Positions 43,232-53,012 of a stretch of 64,000 nt of DNA are shown here, piece after piece. Numbering within the stretch: position 1 is the stretch's first letter; each line of letters starts with the position of its first letter. The DNA is taken from assembly GCF_001639145.1 (NCBI RefSeq), contig NZ_LROY01000001.1, forward strand, positions 312,501 through 376,500, written 5' to 3'. Origin of the DNA: Microbulbifer sp. Q7 (lineage in GTDB: Bacteria; Pseudomonadota; Gammaproteobacteria; Pseudomonadales; Cellvibrionaceae). The position numbers and the translations under genes were made by a program. The notes beneath the pieces are model-generated. The model was not told the DNA's origin. It did no database searches and worked only from the letters and a program-made list of their open reading frames with translations.

Positions 43232-46200
43232 TTAGAACTTGGCTTTCAGGCCAAGGAATACACGCGGTCCATAGCTGTTCATCTCACCCAGGTTATCGCG
43301 GGTGTAGAAGTACTGCTTCTTGGGCTCGTCAAACAGGTTGATCGCTTCCAGGCTCAGCTTCACGTTGTCGGTCAGCTGATAAGACGCTTTCGCCTCCCAC
43401 ACACCTACGTCACCGACGAAACGCAGTCGCGTGCCATTGCTGGTATAGGGCTGGAAGTACTCGCTGCGGTACTTGTAGATCAAGCTGGTATCGAAATCGC
43501 CGATCTGGTAGTACACCTGGCCGGAGAACACGTTCTCGGAGAAGCCGGGGATATTACCCGGGGCGATAATGCCGATGTTCTCGGAAACCGTATTGCCATC
43601 CTGGTCCAACACCACGGAGTCACCGTAATTGCTGTCTTCAAACTCGAAGTTGGAATCCGCGTAGTTGTAGCTCGCCTTGACACCGAGACCGCTCAGGTAA
43701 CCGGGCAGATACGAGAAGCGATGCGTCGCGGTCATCTCAAAACCTGTGAGAGAGCTTGTGTCGTCATCGGTGCGGGTGATATTGAAATCCGCCGGAATAA
43801 TCTCGCCATCAACTTCGAACGTCTCGACGATCTGTGCGGTTTCAAAGCCACCCTGGAAGCGTTTGTGATAAATACCAAAGGCCAACATGGTGTCGTCGTT
43901 CGGGTACCACTCGATGGCGGTATCGAAATTCCATGAAGTCAGCGGCTGCATGTTGGGGTTGCCGTCACCATCTACCCCGTCCAGCAGGTCAGCGATGTCG
44001 ACAATGTCGTCCGCGCCGTTGGTATCGAACGAGCGCCGGTAACCGAGGTCAGACGGATCCGGGCGGGACAGGCCACGGTATACCGCACCGCGCAACAGTA
44101 CTTCTTCGGTGAGTTCCGCAACCAGGTTCAAGCTTGGTAGTACTTCGGTGTAATCACCTCCAGCAACCACACGCTCCAGATCGGCACCCTCGACTTCCTG
44201 CATGGCATAGGTGCCATCGGCGTTGGTGATGATGGTGTATGGCGTGCGGTAACCCACGGACTCAACGTCGGTCTGCACCACGCGCACACCGACGTTACCG
44301 TTAATCGGCGTACCGGCGAGAGCACTGCTGAAATCAGCCATGACATAGGCGGCGGTAGTGGTTTCAGTCACATCGGTAACATTCGCACTTTTTTCTTCCA
44401 GCTCAGGGTAGGCAAACGTTTCGCCCAAGTGAGACAGCACCATGTCCGCAACACACTGGGTATCGAAAGTCGCCCACTCGTTCGCGCTTCCGGTTACGTT
44501 GCCATTCTCATCGACCATCGTGATGAGGCTGCCGTCACTCTCGGCACCCAGGAAGTCGCTTTCCGGGAAAGCGATAGCGCAAGCCTCGTTGATTGCCAGC
44601 AGAGCCGCTTCACTCTCATCGTCGCCACGGTCAATTTCATAGGTGTCGCGGGCGCTACCCAGATCGACATACTCGAGCTCGGAGAAACGCAGGCCGCCAC
44701 GGACCGCCGTCACAACCTCATTATCCAGAACCAGGTCGAAGTCAGCACGGAACGCTTCGTTGGTGTTGCGGCGATCCACATCGTTGTCTACACGAATACG
44801 GTATTCGTCCGAGAACAGGGTGTGGTCGGTGACATCGAAATCGGTGACGGTGTACTGGCGGATCTCGGAATCCATGTCCCACGCAACCAGGGGACGGTAT
44901 CCCGCTGCCGTGGAGTCACCGAAGACATCGCGGCTGTCGGACTGGGTGCGCAACAGGATTTGATTTTCGGTACGAGTAGTCTCGGAGAAGGAGTAGTCCG
45001 CGGAAACCGTCAGATTATCGGTAAATGCATAGGACACGTTCAGACCGTAACCGAGATAGTCTTCTGCGCGCTCATACGTTTCGCTATTGGACTCAATCGC
45101 CGTTTCACCGGCCCAGTTCAAAACGGTACCGCTATCGGTCACAACCAGCGACTCAGCGGTAACACCCGGGGTTACCCGCTTCATGTTGGCAAAGTTCAGA
45201 TCATGCCGCAGTTCGGACTGAATCCGCTCAGACTGCTGCAGGTCAAAGTTGATATCGGTCTTGTCGTTCGGCTGGAACTGCAGCGCAACAAATACGGAAT
45301 CGCGCTCATCTCTTGTATCGTTCTGGCGATAGCCATTGGAACTGGGCGCGAACGCATAGGCAATCCCATCGCTGACCGCTTTGCCGGTTTCGGGATCAAC
45401 ACTGGTGTTGTATCCCTGGTTGGAAGAGCCACCAATCTGGTCTTCACAGTCACCAGAGCTTTCGCGGTAAAAACCTTCGTTGGTTACGCTGGGATCGTTA
45501 AGGCAGGCGTAACGGGACGAACCGGTCGGGCTGGAAGAGCGCATTTCGGATTCAGGCTGGGAAATATCGCTGCGCTGATACCCGAGGGACACGCCAAATG
45601 CCATGCCGTTATCGAACTCGAACTGGTCTACATAGCTCGCGGTTCCGCGGAAACCGAGATCACCGGCCATCGGGTCGTCGATATTGGACTGGTTCGGATT
45701 GATATTCGCTTTGGCATCAAACTGGATACGCTGCTTGCCGTATTCCAGCGGCTTCAGAGTTTCCAGCTCGATCAGGCCGGCCACACCGCCCTCGATCAGG
45801 CTCGCATCCTGAGTCTTGCGAATAGCAACCTTGTTCATCAATTCGGAGGGGAACTGGGAAAAGTTCACCGAGCGGTCACCACTACCATTGGTGGCCATAC
45901 GTCCATTAAAAGTCGTTGCGCTCAGGTAAGGCCCCATACCACGGATGGAAATCTCGGTAGCGCCGCCGTTTTCACGGTGCGAAGACGCGCCGGTTACGGA
46001 CTCGAGTGCTTCGCCGATCGACAGCGCCGGCAGTTCACCAATCTCGCTCGCCGACAGGCCGTCGACGATGGTTACAGAGTTGCGCTTGATATCAATAGTG
46101 GACTGGATGGTGGCACGGGAACCGGTAACCACTACTTCTTCCAGAGCCTGGTCCGCTTGTGCTTCCTGACCATGAACGGCACCGGCGTAACCTACATAAG

Positions 46201-46291
46201 TCACTGCAGCGATTGCGCTTACCAGGAGTGACTTCTTAAAATTTTTCTCGTTCGCCATGTTTTCTCTCGCGTCTTTATTATTATCACGCAT
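43232..46291 (-). CDS. TonB-dependent receptor, alginate-oligosaccharide uptake (first copy)
   Basis: A protein of about 1019 residues; starts at 46291 and 46258 are both possible, and the segment LLVSAIAAVTYVGYAGAVHGQ is the signal peptide. The TonB box region reads ALEEVVVTGSRATIQ. The plug domain (ELPALSIGEALESVTGAS, EISIRGMGPYLSATTFNGR) precedes a large barrel ending NSYGPRVFLGLKAKF with C-terminal Phe. This is the TIGR01782-like receptor type used for oligosaccharides in marine bacteria. It is transcribed away from the PL6 operon, sharing a 455-bp control region with it. The substrate is inferred from context. Confidence 0.93.
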   Translation of the reverse strand: MRDNNKDARENMANEKNFKKSLLVSAIAAVTYVGYAGAVHGQEAQADQALEEVVVTGSRATIQSTIDIKRNSVTIVDGLSASEIGELPALSIGEALESVTGASSHRENGGATEISIRGMGPYLSATTFNGRMATNGSGDRSVNFSQFPSELMNKVAIRKTQDASLIEGGVAGLIELETLKPLEYGKQRIQFDAKANINPNQSNIDDPMAGDLGFRGTASYVDQFEFDNGMAFGVSLGYQRSDISQPESEMRSSSPTGSSRYACLNDPSVTNEGFYRESSGDCEDQIGGSSNQGYNTSVDPETGKAVSDGIAYAFAPSSNGYRQNDTRDERDSVFVALQFQPNDKTDINFDLQQSERIQSELRHDLNFANMKRVTPGVTAESLVVTDSGTVLNWAGETAIESNSETYERAEDYLGYGLNVSYAFTDNLTVSADYSFSETTRTENQILLRTQSDSRDVFGDSTAAGYRPLVAWDMDSEIRQYTVTDFDVTDHTLFSDEYRIRVDNDVDRRNTNEAFRADFDLVLDNEVVTAVRGGLRFSELEYVDLGSARDTYEIDRGDDESEAALLAINEACAIAFPESDFLGAESDGSLITMVDENGNVTGSANEWATFDTQCVADMVLSHLGETFAYPELEEKSANVTDVTETTTAAYVMADFSSALAGTPINGNVGVRVVQTDVESVGYRTPYTIITNADGTYAMQEVEGADLERVVAGGDYTEVLPSLNLVAELTEEVLLRGAVYRGLSRPDPSDLGYRRSFDTNGADDIVDIADLLDGVDGDGNPNMQPLTSWNFDTAIEWYPNDDTMLAFGIYHKRFQGGFETAQIVETFEVDGEIIPADFNITRTDDDTSSLTGFEMTATHRFSYLPGYLSGLGVKASYNYADSNFEFEDSNYGDSVVLDQDGNTVSENIGIIAPGNIPGFSENVFSGQVYYQIGDFDTSLIYKYRSEYFQPYTSNGTRLRFVGDVGVWEAKASYQLTDNVKLSLEAINLFDEPKKQYFYTRDNLGEMNSYGPRVFLGLKAKF

Positions 46292-46746
46292 GCTAACCCC
46301 CAAGGATGTCTGCGCTGGTTGATAGTAACAAGGGCGCGCTCTCCTGGCGCCCTATTCATCGCCTGTGCCGCGGTTTTTTATGTCAGCCTTCAGACCAGTT
46401 ACAACCTAATTCTGGCGGGCTGCCCGCGGCTGGGCCCGATCAAATTGTCACCCGCTTACAACACAGTCAACCAATTTCCTGAAAAAAATCACATTTTGGA
46501 CTGACCCCTGAACAGTTTTTGTGCATTTTTGTGGAAAATTTTCCCTGATGCACCAATTCGGCACAAAATTTTGGTGGGAACTGGTTAACCCGATTGGTTG
46601 ACAATTATTTTTGACCAATTTAGTCTGGCCCCATAATAAGTCCACAACGCCACCTGGCGCACTGATATGGTGCATTTAAACAGGGTTGGATCTGGCGCTG
46701 CGGGCAGACGTGATAACGCAAACGCAGAAAAATAAATCAGGTGATC
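46292..46746. other. Divergent control region of the alginate genes
   Basis: 455 bp, AT-rich, between the first TonB-receptor gene and the PL6 gene. It contains an inverted ATTGGT / ACCAAT pair over a TTGACA -35-like hexamer, a further ACCAAT at 46470-46475 on the receptor side, and a GGTTAACC palindrome at 46583-46590. No gene is seen. Confidence 0.6.
46593..46619. promoter_or_regulatory. Candidate operator overlapping a promoter (ATTGGT-N15-ACCAAT)
   Basis: A perfect 6-bp inverted repeat separated by 15 bp covers the -35-like hexamers TTGACA (46598-46603) and TTGACC (46611-46616); the second has TAATAA as a possible -10 at 46634. A repressor bound here would block the PL6 operon. The match to UxuR/ExuR-like half-sites supports binding by the local FadR-type protein. 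Confidence 0.45.
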
Positions 46747-49017
46747 ATGAGCGCTTCCAGATTGAAACCATTACTCGCCGCCGCGCTGCTGACCGCGGGC
46801 CAGGCCTCTCTGTTCTGTGTCCACGCCTCCGCCGAGGAATACCTGGTACACAATCAGAAGGAATACGCCCGGGTGGTGAAAAGCCTGGAAGCGGGCGACA
46901 CCGTGATGCTGGCGAATGGCGTCTGGAAAGATTTTGAAATTCTGTTCACTGGCAAAGGGAAGAAAGGAAAACCGATTACGCTAACTGCCGAAGAAAAGGG
47001 GAAGGTTGTGCTCAGCGGGCAGTCCAATCTACGCCTTGCCGGTGAACATCTGGTGGTTTCCGGCCTGGTGTTCAAGAACGGTTACACGCCGAGCAGTGAA
47101 GTCATCGCGTTTCGCCGCAACAAAGATCACCTGGCGAACCATTCTCGCGTGACCGAGATTGTCATCGAAGACTTCAGCAAACCGGAGCGTATGGACTCCG
47201 ATTACTGGGTGGGCGTCTACGGCAAAAACAACCGCTTCGACCACAGCCAACTGGCGGGCAAGCGCAACAAGGGTGTCACCATGGCGGTGCGCCTGAACAG
47301 CAAAGCCAGCCAGGAAAACCGCCATCGTATCGATCACAACTATTTCGGCCCGCGCCCGGTACTGGGTTCCAACGGCGGCGAAACCCTGCGCATCGGTACC
47401 AGCCACTATTCTCTGACCGATTCTCTCACCGTAGTCGAAAACAATTTCTTCGACCGCTGTGACGGCGAGGTGGAAATCATCTCCGTCAAATCCGGCAAGA
47501 ACATTCTGCGTAACAACACCTTTTTCGAGTCCCGCGGCACCCTGACCATGCGTCACGGCAACGGCAACCTGATTGAAGGCAACGTGTTCCTGGGCAATGG
47601 GGTGGACCACACCGGCGGTATCCGCGTAATCAATGCGGACCAGATGATTCGCAACAATTATCTCGAAGGTCTCACAGGCTATCGATTCGGGAGTGGGTTC
47701 ACCGTGATGAACGGTGTTCCCAACTCTCCCATCAACCGCTACCACCAGGTGGTGAACGCGAAGATCGAGAACAACAGCTTTATCAACGTAGAGCATATCC
47801 ACCTGGCCGCGGGCAGCGACCCCGAGCGCAGCGCGGTGCCGCAAGATTCCTCTATTGCCGACAACATCTTCTACAGCGAAAGCGGCAAGTCTCCCTTCTC
47901 TGTCTTCGACGATATCTCCGGCATTACCTTCGCCAACAATATCTCCAATGGCTTTGTGGACAAGAAAATCCACGAGGGAATTGATAAGGTCGTGGACAAA
48001 CTGAAGCGCGCCGACAACGGCCTGCTCTATCCGGTCAGCGACTCAGCGGCGCAAAAAGGCGCAAGCAAAGATCTGGTGGTCACCACCAAAGAAATGACCG
48101 GCGCTCCCTGGTATCCGAAGTCCGAACCAGTCACCCCGTTTGGTAGTGGCAAGACCATCAGCGTGCGGCCCGGTGAGAATGCCCTGTTCAATGCCATTGT
48201 TAGCGCCGCCGACGGTGACACTCTGCTGCTGGAAAGCGGTGTGTACAGCGCAAGCAAGCGCCTGGATATCGACAAGACCCTGACGATCAAGGCGAAGAAG
48301 CAGGGCAAGGTTACCCTGACCAGCGAGCGTCCGGTGATGTTTGAAATCCAGGACGGCGGCAGTCTGTCGCTGGACGGTCTGGTGATTTCCGGAGCCAACA
48401 GCCCGGACAATGCCGGCAATATCCTGATCCGAACCTCGGTTTGGGGCATGCTGAAAAATTATCGCTTTTCCATGACCAACAGCCGGGTGGAAAACCTGGA
48501 TATCAACCACTCCTATCACTTCTTTGATTCCGGTCTGCGCGCGTTTGCTGACACCATCACCCTGCACAACAATCACTTTGAAAATATCACCGGGGATCTG
48601 CTCAAACTGAATAAGGAGACGGACGATCTGGGTATTTACAACGCGGAGTATGTGATTGTTACCGGCAACACCTTCGAAAACGTGCAAGGTGCCATGGTGG
48701 ATCTTTATCGCGGCGGTACCGATGAAAGTACCTTCGGCCCCCATATCGACTTCAGCAACAACACGGTCGCCGAATCCGGTAAAGGCAAGCGCAACAAGAC
48801 ACAGGCACTGATCAAACTCCATGGCACGCAAGTGGCGGATATTCGCGACAACCGGATCGAGAACAGTGCTGGCATCGTAGTCGAGCACACCGTCGGTGAG
48901 CCGGTCACCCATATTGCCAACAATCAGTTCTTCGGCGCGCCGCTGCCGGAAGTGACTGAGCTGGTGGCAAAAGGGCCGCACACTGCGATCCTCGCCAATA
49001 ACGAAGTCAAGAACTGA
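46747..49017 (+). CDS. Polysaccharide lyase family 6 alginate lyase (two-domain)
   Basis: A protein of 756 residues with a signal peptide ending near VHASA. It has two parallel beta-helix domains (about 35-445 and 465-756), as in the AlyGC type. The catalytic pair is visible in the first domain: Lys248 (EIISVKSGKN) and Arg269 (LTMRHGNGN), 21 residues apart exactly as the Lys/Arg pair of AlyGC. PL6 enzymes cut alginate by beta-elimination, many preferring poly-G and some acting as exolyases. The second helix lacks an obvious copy of the pair. It is the first gene of a six-gene plus-strand operon. Confidence 0.95.
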   Translation: MSASRLKPLLAAALLTAGQASLFCVHASAEEYLVHNQKEYARVVKSLEAGDTVMLANGVWKDFEILFTGKGKKGKPITLTAEEKGKVVLSGQSNLRLAGEHLVVSGLVFKNGYTPSSEVIAFRRNKDHLANHSRVTEIVIEDFSKPERMDSDYWVGVYGKNNRFDHSQLAGKRNKGVTMAVRLNSKASQENRHRIDHNYFGPRPVLGSNGGETLRIGTSHYSLTDSLTVVENNFFDRCDGEVEIISVKSGKNILRNNTFFESRGTLTMRHGNGNLIEGNVFLGNGVDHTGGIRVINADQMIRNNYLEGLTGYRFGSGFTVMNGVPNSPINRYHQVVNAKIENNSFINVEHIHLAAGSDPERSAVPQDSSIADNIFYSESGKSPFSVFDDISGITFANNISNGFVDKKIHEGIDKVVDKLKRADNGLLYPVSDSAAQKGASKDLVVTTKEMTGAPWYPKSEPVTPFGSGKTISVRPGENALFNAIVSAADGDTLLLESGVYSASKRLDIDKTLTIKAKKQGKVTLTSERPVMFEIQDGGSLSLDGLVISGANSPDNAGNILIRTSVWGMLKNYRFSMTNSRVENLDINHSYHFFDSGLRAFADTITLHNNHFENITGDLLKLNKETDDLGIYNAEYVIVTGNTFENVQGAMVDLYRGGTDESTFGPHIDFSNNTVAESGKGKRNKTQALIKLHGTQVADIRDNRIENSAGIVVEHTVGEPVTHIANNQFFGAPLPEVTELVAKGPHTAILANNEVKN

Positions 49018-49038
49018 TCTAAAAAAAGAAGTAAAACC

Positions 49039-51282
49039 ATGTTGGCGAATTCAGCTTTTCACACGCGCAAAACCCTCGCTGCCGGCATCACACTGGCCGC
49101 GGGCATGACTGCCGCAATGCTGGTCTTGAGTCCTCTGGCCGCCTATGCCGCCGACCACCCCAACCTGGTTATCAGTGCGGCGGATGTCGATGCCATGCAG
49201 GGGGCAATCAAACAGCCCGGCCGTTTTCGTAATGCCTTTCTTGCCACGCAGTCTGCCGTCGATCGCGCACTGCAAGCACCACTGGCTATACCCATGCCCG
49301 CCGATGCCGGCGGTGGCTACACCCATGAGCAGCACAAGAAAAACTACCAGCTGATGTATAACGCCGGGGTGCTGTATCAGATCACGCAGGATCCCAAGTA
49401 CGCTGAGCGCGTGCGCGATATGCTGCTCGCCTACGCAGAGCTGTATCCCACACTGCCGTTACACCCAAAGCGTCGCTCGGGAGCGGATAACCCCGGCAAA
49501 CTGTTCTGGCAGAGCCTTAACGAGGCGGTGTGGCTGGTTTACACCATCCAGGCATACGATCTGATTCTCCCATCTCTAACCGATGCGGAAGCAAAAAAGA
49601 TTGAGCAGGGAGCCATTCGGCCGGTGGCCAAGTTCCTATCTATCGATTCGCCGAAGACCTTCAACAAGGTACACAACCACGGCACCTGGCTAACCGCCGG
49701 TGTGGGTATGGCCGGTTATGTGCTCGACGAGCCGGAGTGGGTGGAACAGGCACTACTGGACTTGGACAAATCTGGCAAAGGCGGCTTCCTTCGCCAGCTG
49801 AGCACACTCTTCTCGCCAGATGGCTACTATAACGAAGGCCCCTACTATCAGCGCTACGCGCTGATGCCATTCGTAACCTTTGCCAAGGCGATCGAAAACA
49901 ATGAGCCAGAGCGGGGTATTTTTGAATACCGCGACGGTATCGTGATGAAAGCCATCGATACCACTATCCAGCTCAGCTACGACAACCTGTTTTTCCCGAT
50001 CAACGATGCCATCAAAAGCAAGGGTATCGATACATCGGAGCTGGTACTGGGTGTCACCATCGCCTATGGCCATTCCGGCGACCCACAGCTGCTGGATATC
50101 GCGGCCAAGCAGGATCAGATCCTGCTGTCTGGCGATGGGCTTAAGGTTGCGAATGCTCTGGATGCAGGTCAGCAACAGCCCTACACCTTCAAATCTTTCG
50201 CTTTCCGCGACGGTAAAGACGGCGATGAAGGGGCACTGGTTGTCCTGCGCCAGCAAACTGACGGTGACCAGGCGCTGGTGTTCAAGCCCGCCGCACAAGG
50301 TATGGGCCACGGCCACTTCGACAAGCTCACCTGGCAGTTCTACGATCGCGGGGAAGAGATTGTTACCGACTACGGCGCCGCTCGCTTTCTGAATGTGGAA
50401 GCCAAGAATGGCGGTCGCTACCTGGAAGAGAACGAAACCTGGGCCAAGCAGACGGTCGCTCACAACACGGTTGTGGTGGATGAGACCTCTCACTTCGATA
50501 ACAACCTGAAAGTTGCCAACCAGAATCACCCGGATCTGCTGTTCTTCCATGCGGACGACCAGGTCAAGATCAGCGCGGCAGAAATTGATTCCGCCTACCC
50601 GGGTGTGCGCCTGAAGCGCACCATGGCACTGGTGAACAGCCCGGAAAATGGTAAGACCTTTGCCATCGACGTATTCGATGTGGCGTCCAGCAAGGAACAT
50701 CAGCTGGATCTGCCACTGCATTACAACGGTCAGCTGGTCGACACCAGCTTCAGGCTTCAGGGCTTCACCGACAATCTTAAGGCACTGGGCACCAATCATG
50801 GTTACCAGCACCTGTGGCTGAAAGCCCGTGGCAAGCCAGAGTCCGGCCTCGCACAGGTAACCTGGCTGAACGACAACGGCCGTTTTTATACCCAGTCGAG
50901 CCTGATGGATGGCGCTACCGAACTGCTGTTTACCGAGCTTGGAGCCAACGATCCCAATTTCAACCTGCGTTCGGAAAAGGGCTTCATTGCGCGCCGTGAC
51001 GGCGTCAAGTCGCACACCTTCGTGAGCGTTCTGGAGCCGCACGGCCAATACAATCCGTCCAAGGAATTTACCCTCGAGGCAGAAAGCCAGGTGAACGCAC
51101 TGGATCACCAGCGCGTTGGTGATCTGGAGCTGATCACAATCGGAACCAAAGATGGTGTGACCCAGTTGCTGGCGTACCACCGCAGCAAGGGTATCGCGGC
51201 CGATGCCAGGCACACCTTCAAATTCGGCGGCAGTGAGTACAGCTTTACCGGTCGCGCCAAACTTTTTCAATTCAACAATTAA
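49039..51282 (+). CDS. Polysaccharide lyase family 17 oligoalginate lyase
   Basis: A protein of 747 residues with a signal peptide ending near AAYAA at about residue 38. The N-terminal (alpha/alpha) toroid carries Asn213-His214 (KVHNHGTWL) and Tyr270 (EGPYYQRYALMPF), matching in spacing Asn201/His202/Tyr258 of Alg17C. The C-terminal beta-sheet half contains GMGHGHFDKLTWQFYDRGEEIVTDYGAARF, the heparinase-II/III-like segment. These exolyases release unsaturated uronate monomers from oligo-alginate, probably in the periplasm. It follows PL6 by 21 nt and precedes kdgF by 17 nt. Confidence 0.96.
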   Translation: MLANSAFHTRKTLAAGITLAAGMTAAMLVLSPLAAYAADHPNLVISAADVDAMQGAIKQPGRFRNAFLATQSAVDRALQAPLAIPMPADAGGGYTHEQHKKNYQLMYNAGVLYQITQDPKYAERVRDMLLAYAELYPTLPLHPKRRSGADNPGKLFWQSLNEAVWLVYTIQAYDLILPSLTDAEAKKIEQGAIRPVAKFLSIDSPKTFNKVHNHGTWLTAGVGMAGYVLDEPEWVEQALLDLDKSGKGGFLRQLSTLFSPDGYYNEGPYYQRYALMPFVTFAKAIENNEPERGIFEYRDGIVMKAIDTTIQLSYDNLFFPINDAIKSKGIDTSELVLGVTIAYGHSGDPQLLDIAAKQDQILLSGDGLKVANALDAGQQQPYTFKSFAFRDGKDGDEGALVVLRQQTDGDQALVFKPAAQGMGHGHFDKLTWQFYDRGEEIVTDYGAARFLNVEAKNGGRYLEENETWAKQTVAHNTVVVDETSHFDNNLKVANQNHPDLLFFHADDQVKISAAEIDSAYPGVRLKRTMALVNSPENGKTFAIDVFDVASSKEHQLDLPLHYNGQLVDTSFRLQGFTDNLKALGTNHGYQHLWLKARGKPESGLAQVTWLNDNGRFYTQSSLMDGATELLFTELGANDPNFNLRSEKGFIARRDGVKSHTFVSVLEPHGQYNPSKEFTLEAESQVNALDHQRVGDLELITIGTKDGVTQLLAYHRSKGIAADARHTFKFGGSEYSFTGRAKLFQFNN

Positions 51283-51299
51283 TAATGGCGGAGGAATGA

Positions 51300-51653
51300 A
51301 TGCCCGCAACTGATGCATTTGTACAAGCGCAGGATGTCGAAGTCGAAGACCTGGGCGGCGGAATAAAACGGCAGATCCTCGGCCACGACGACAACCTGAT
51401 GATTGTCAGAGTCTGGTTTGAGGAAGGGAGTATCGGCTATGTGCACAAACACCCACACACCCAGGTGAGCTATGTGGAGAGCGGGGAGTTTGAAGTGCAG
51501 GTCGATGGACGTAAAAAACTTTTGAAAGCCGGCGACAGTTTTTACATAGCACCACATTTGGAACATGGTGCCGTGTGCAAAAAGGCCGGAGTGCTACTCG
51601 ATACCTTCAGCCCCTACCGGGAAGACTTTCTGGAAAACGAATCAGGAAAATAA
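51300..51653 (+). CDS. kdgF: KdgF-type cupin, unsaturated uronate ring opening
   Basis: A protein of 117 residues from the ATG at 51300 with GGAGGA upstream. It is a single cupin with metal-site residues in VHKHPHTQVSYVESGEFEVQV and FYIAPHLEHGAV. KdgF accelerates conversion of the 4,5-unsaturated monouronate made by the PL17 exolyase to the linear ketouronate DEH. Size and operon position match known KdgF genes. No signal peptide is seen, so it acts in the cytoplasm unless exported otherwise; this would mean that some unsaturated monomer enters unopened. Confidence 0.93.
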   Translation: MPATDAFVQAQDVEVEDLGGGIKRQILGHDDNLMIVRVWFEEGSIGYVHKHPHTQVSYVESGEFEVQVDGRKKLLKAGDSFYIAPHLEHGAVCKKAGVLLDTFSPYREDFLENESGK

Positions 51654-51655
51654 TA

Positions 51656-52951
51656 ATGAAGAACTTACGCTGGACTATTGTGTCCCTGGTAGCCCTGGCT
51701 ACCATCATCAACTATATCGACCGTACCGCGCTTTCGGTGATGTGGCCGGGCATTGCCGATGACCTCGGCATGGACAGTCACGACTACGCCAATATCATGA
51801 GTGTGTTCCTGATTGCCTACGCCATCGGTCAGGCGGTGTTTGGCCGGGTATTTGATGCAATCGGTACTCGTCTTGGTTTCATGCTTTCTATTGTGGTGTG
51901 GTCGATCTCCATCGCGCTGCACGCATTGGCCACGTCCGTGGCATCGTTCAGTCTTTTCCGCATCCTGCTAGGCTTCGGTGAAGCGGGTAACTGGCCCGGC
52001 GCTACCAAAGCGAACGCCGAGTGGTTCCCGGCCAAGGAGCGCGCACTTGCCCAGGGCATTTTTGGCGCTGGCGCGTCTGCGGGAAGCATTATTGCACCGC
52101 CGCTGGTTGCCTTTCTTTATGCCTTCCTCGGCTGGCAGGCCACCTTCGTAGTCGTGGCACTTCTCGGCTTTATCTGGCTCGTGCCCTGGCTGATCATCTA
52201 CAAAAGTGGACCCGATGCGCACCCCTGGATTACCCAGGAAGAACGCGAGCTGATCCTGTCCGGGCAGATTACAGCGGAGAAAGACGAAGACGAGTATGTT
52301 CCGAATCTACGCGAGCTGCTGTCGCACCGCCAGAGCTGGAGTGTCATCTCCGCCCGCTTCTTCATTGAGCCGATCTGGTGGTTGTTTGTGGCCTGGTTGC
52401 CGCTGTATCTGAACGACAAATTCGGTTTTGACGTAAAAGCCATTGGTGCCTCTGCGTGGATTCCATACTGCGGCGCCGCAGCCGGCGCCCTGTTTGGGGG
52501 CTGGTTGTCTGGCAAGCTGATGAGCAGCGGCTGGAGCGTGAATAAGTCCCGCAAATTTGCCGTACTGTTTGGTGGCTGCTGTATGTTGCCCGCCCTGCTC
52601 GCCACCACAGTTGCTGCAACGCCCGCGGCAGCACTCGCGCTGATCACCGTAATCCTGTTTGGCTTCCAGGCTGCGATTAATAATATCCAGACACTGCCCA
52701 GCGACTACTTCTCCGGAAAAAGCGTTGCCAGCCTTGCCGGTATCAGCGGCGCCGTCGGTGTGATCAGTGTCATTACCGCCATTCAGTTGGTTCCATTCAT
52801 TACCAACGATGGCACCTACTATCCGCCCTTCTTCATTCTCGGTGCTTCTCTGGTGCCGCTGATGTTGATCTCTGTTCTGTTTGTTGGGGGACGTATCACA
52901 CCAGTACGTAGCAAACACGAAAAGAAGCAACTCGCTGACGCAGCGAGCTAG
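51656..52951 (+). CDS. MFS transporter for uronate monomers (hexuronate/KdgT-like ACS family)
   Basis: A protein of 431 residues from the ATG at 51656, 2 nt after the kdgF stop, with AGGA upstream. It has 12 predicted TM segments in two groups of six with a charged central loop (SGQITAEKDEDEYVPNLRELLSHRQSW). The signature IINYIDRTALSVMWPGIADDLG and the motif FGRVFDAIGTRLGF are those of the anion:cation symporter branch that includes hexuronate carriers. In this operon it most likely carries DEH or the unsaturated monomer across the inner membrane; the substrate is inferred. Confidence 0.93.
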   Translation: MKNLRWTIVSLVALATIINYIDRTALSVMWPGIADDLGMDSHDYANIMSVFLIAYAIGQAVFGRVFDAIGTRLGFMLSIVVWSISIALHALATSVASFSLFRILLGFGEAGNWPGATKANAEWFPAKERALAQGIFGAGASAGSIIAPPLVAFLYAFLGWQATFVVVALLGFIWLVPWLIIYKSGPDAHPWITQEERELILSGQITAEKDEDEYVPNLRELLSHRQSWSVISARFFIEPIWWLFVAWLPLYLNDKFGFDVKAIGASAWIPYCGAAAGALFGGWLSGKLMSSGWSVNKSRKFAVLFGGCCMLPALLATTVAATPAAALALITVILFGFQAAINNIQTLPSDYFSGKSVASLAGISGAVGVISVITAIQLVPFITNDGTYYPPFFILGASLVPLMLISVLFVGGRITPVRSKHEKKQLADAAS

Positions 52952-53012
52952 CTCAAACACAAGAAAATCTTCGATTCGACATCGGAAATCAAAATTACAG
53001 TCAGGAGTCACT

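Noticed and set aside
44429..46231. 600-codon open frame opposite the first TonB-receptor gene
   Set aside because: It has no ribosome-binding site or family motif. Long antisense frames are expected in GC-rich genes, and the receptor on the other strand is unmistakable.
49753..51318. 521-codon open frame opposite the PL17 gene
   Set aside because: Antisense shadow; the PL17 catalytic residues on the plus strand settle the coding strand.
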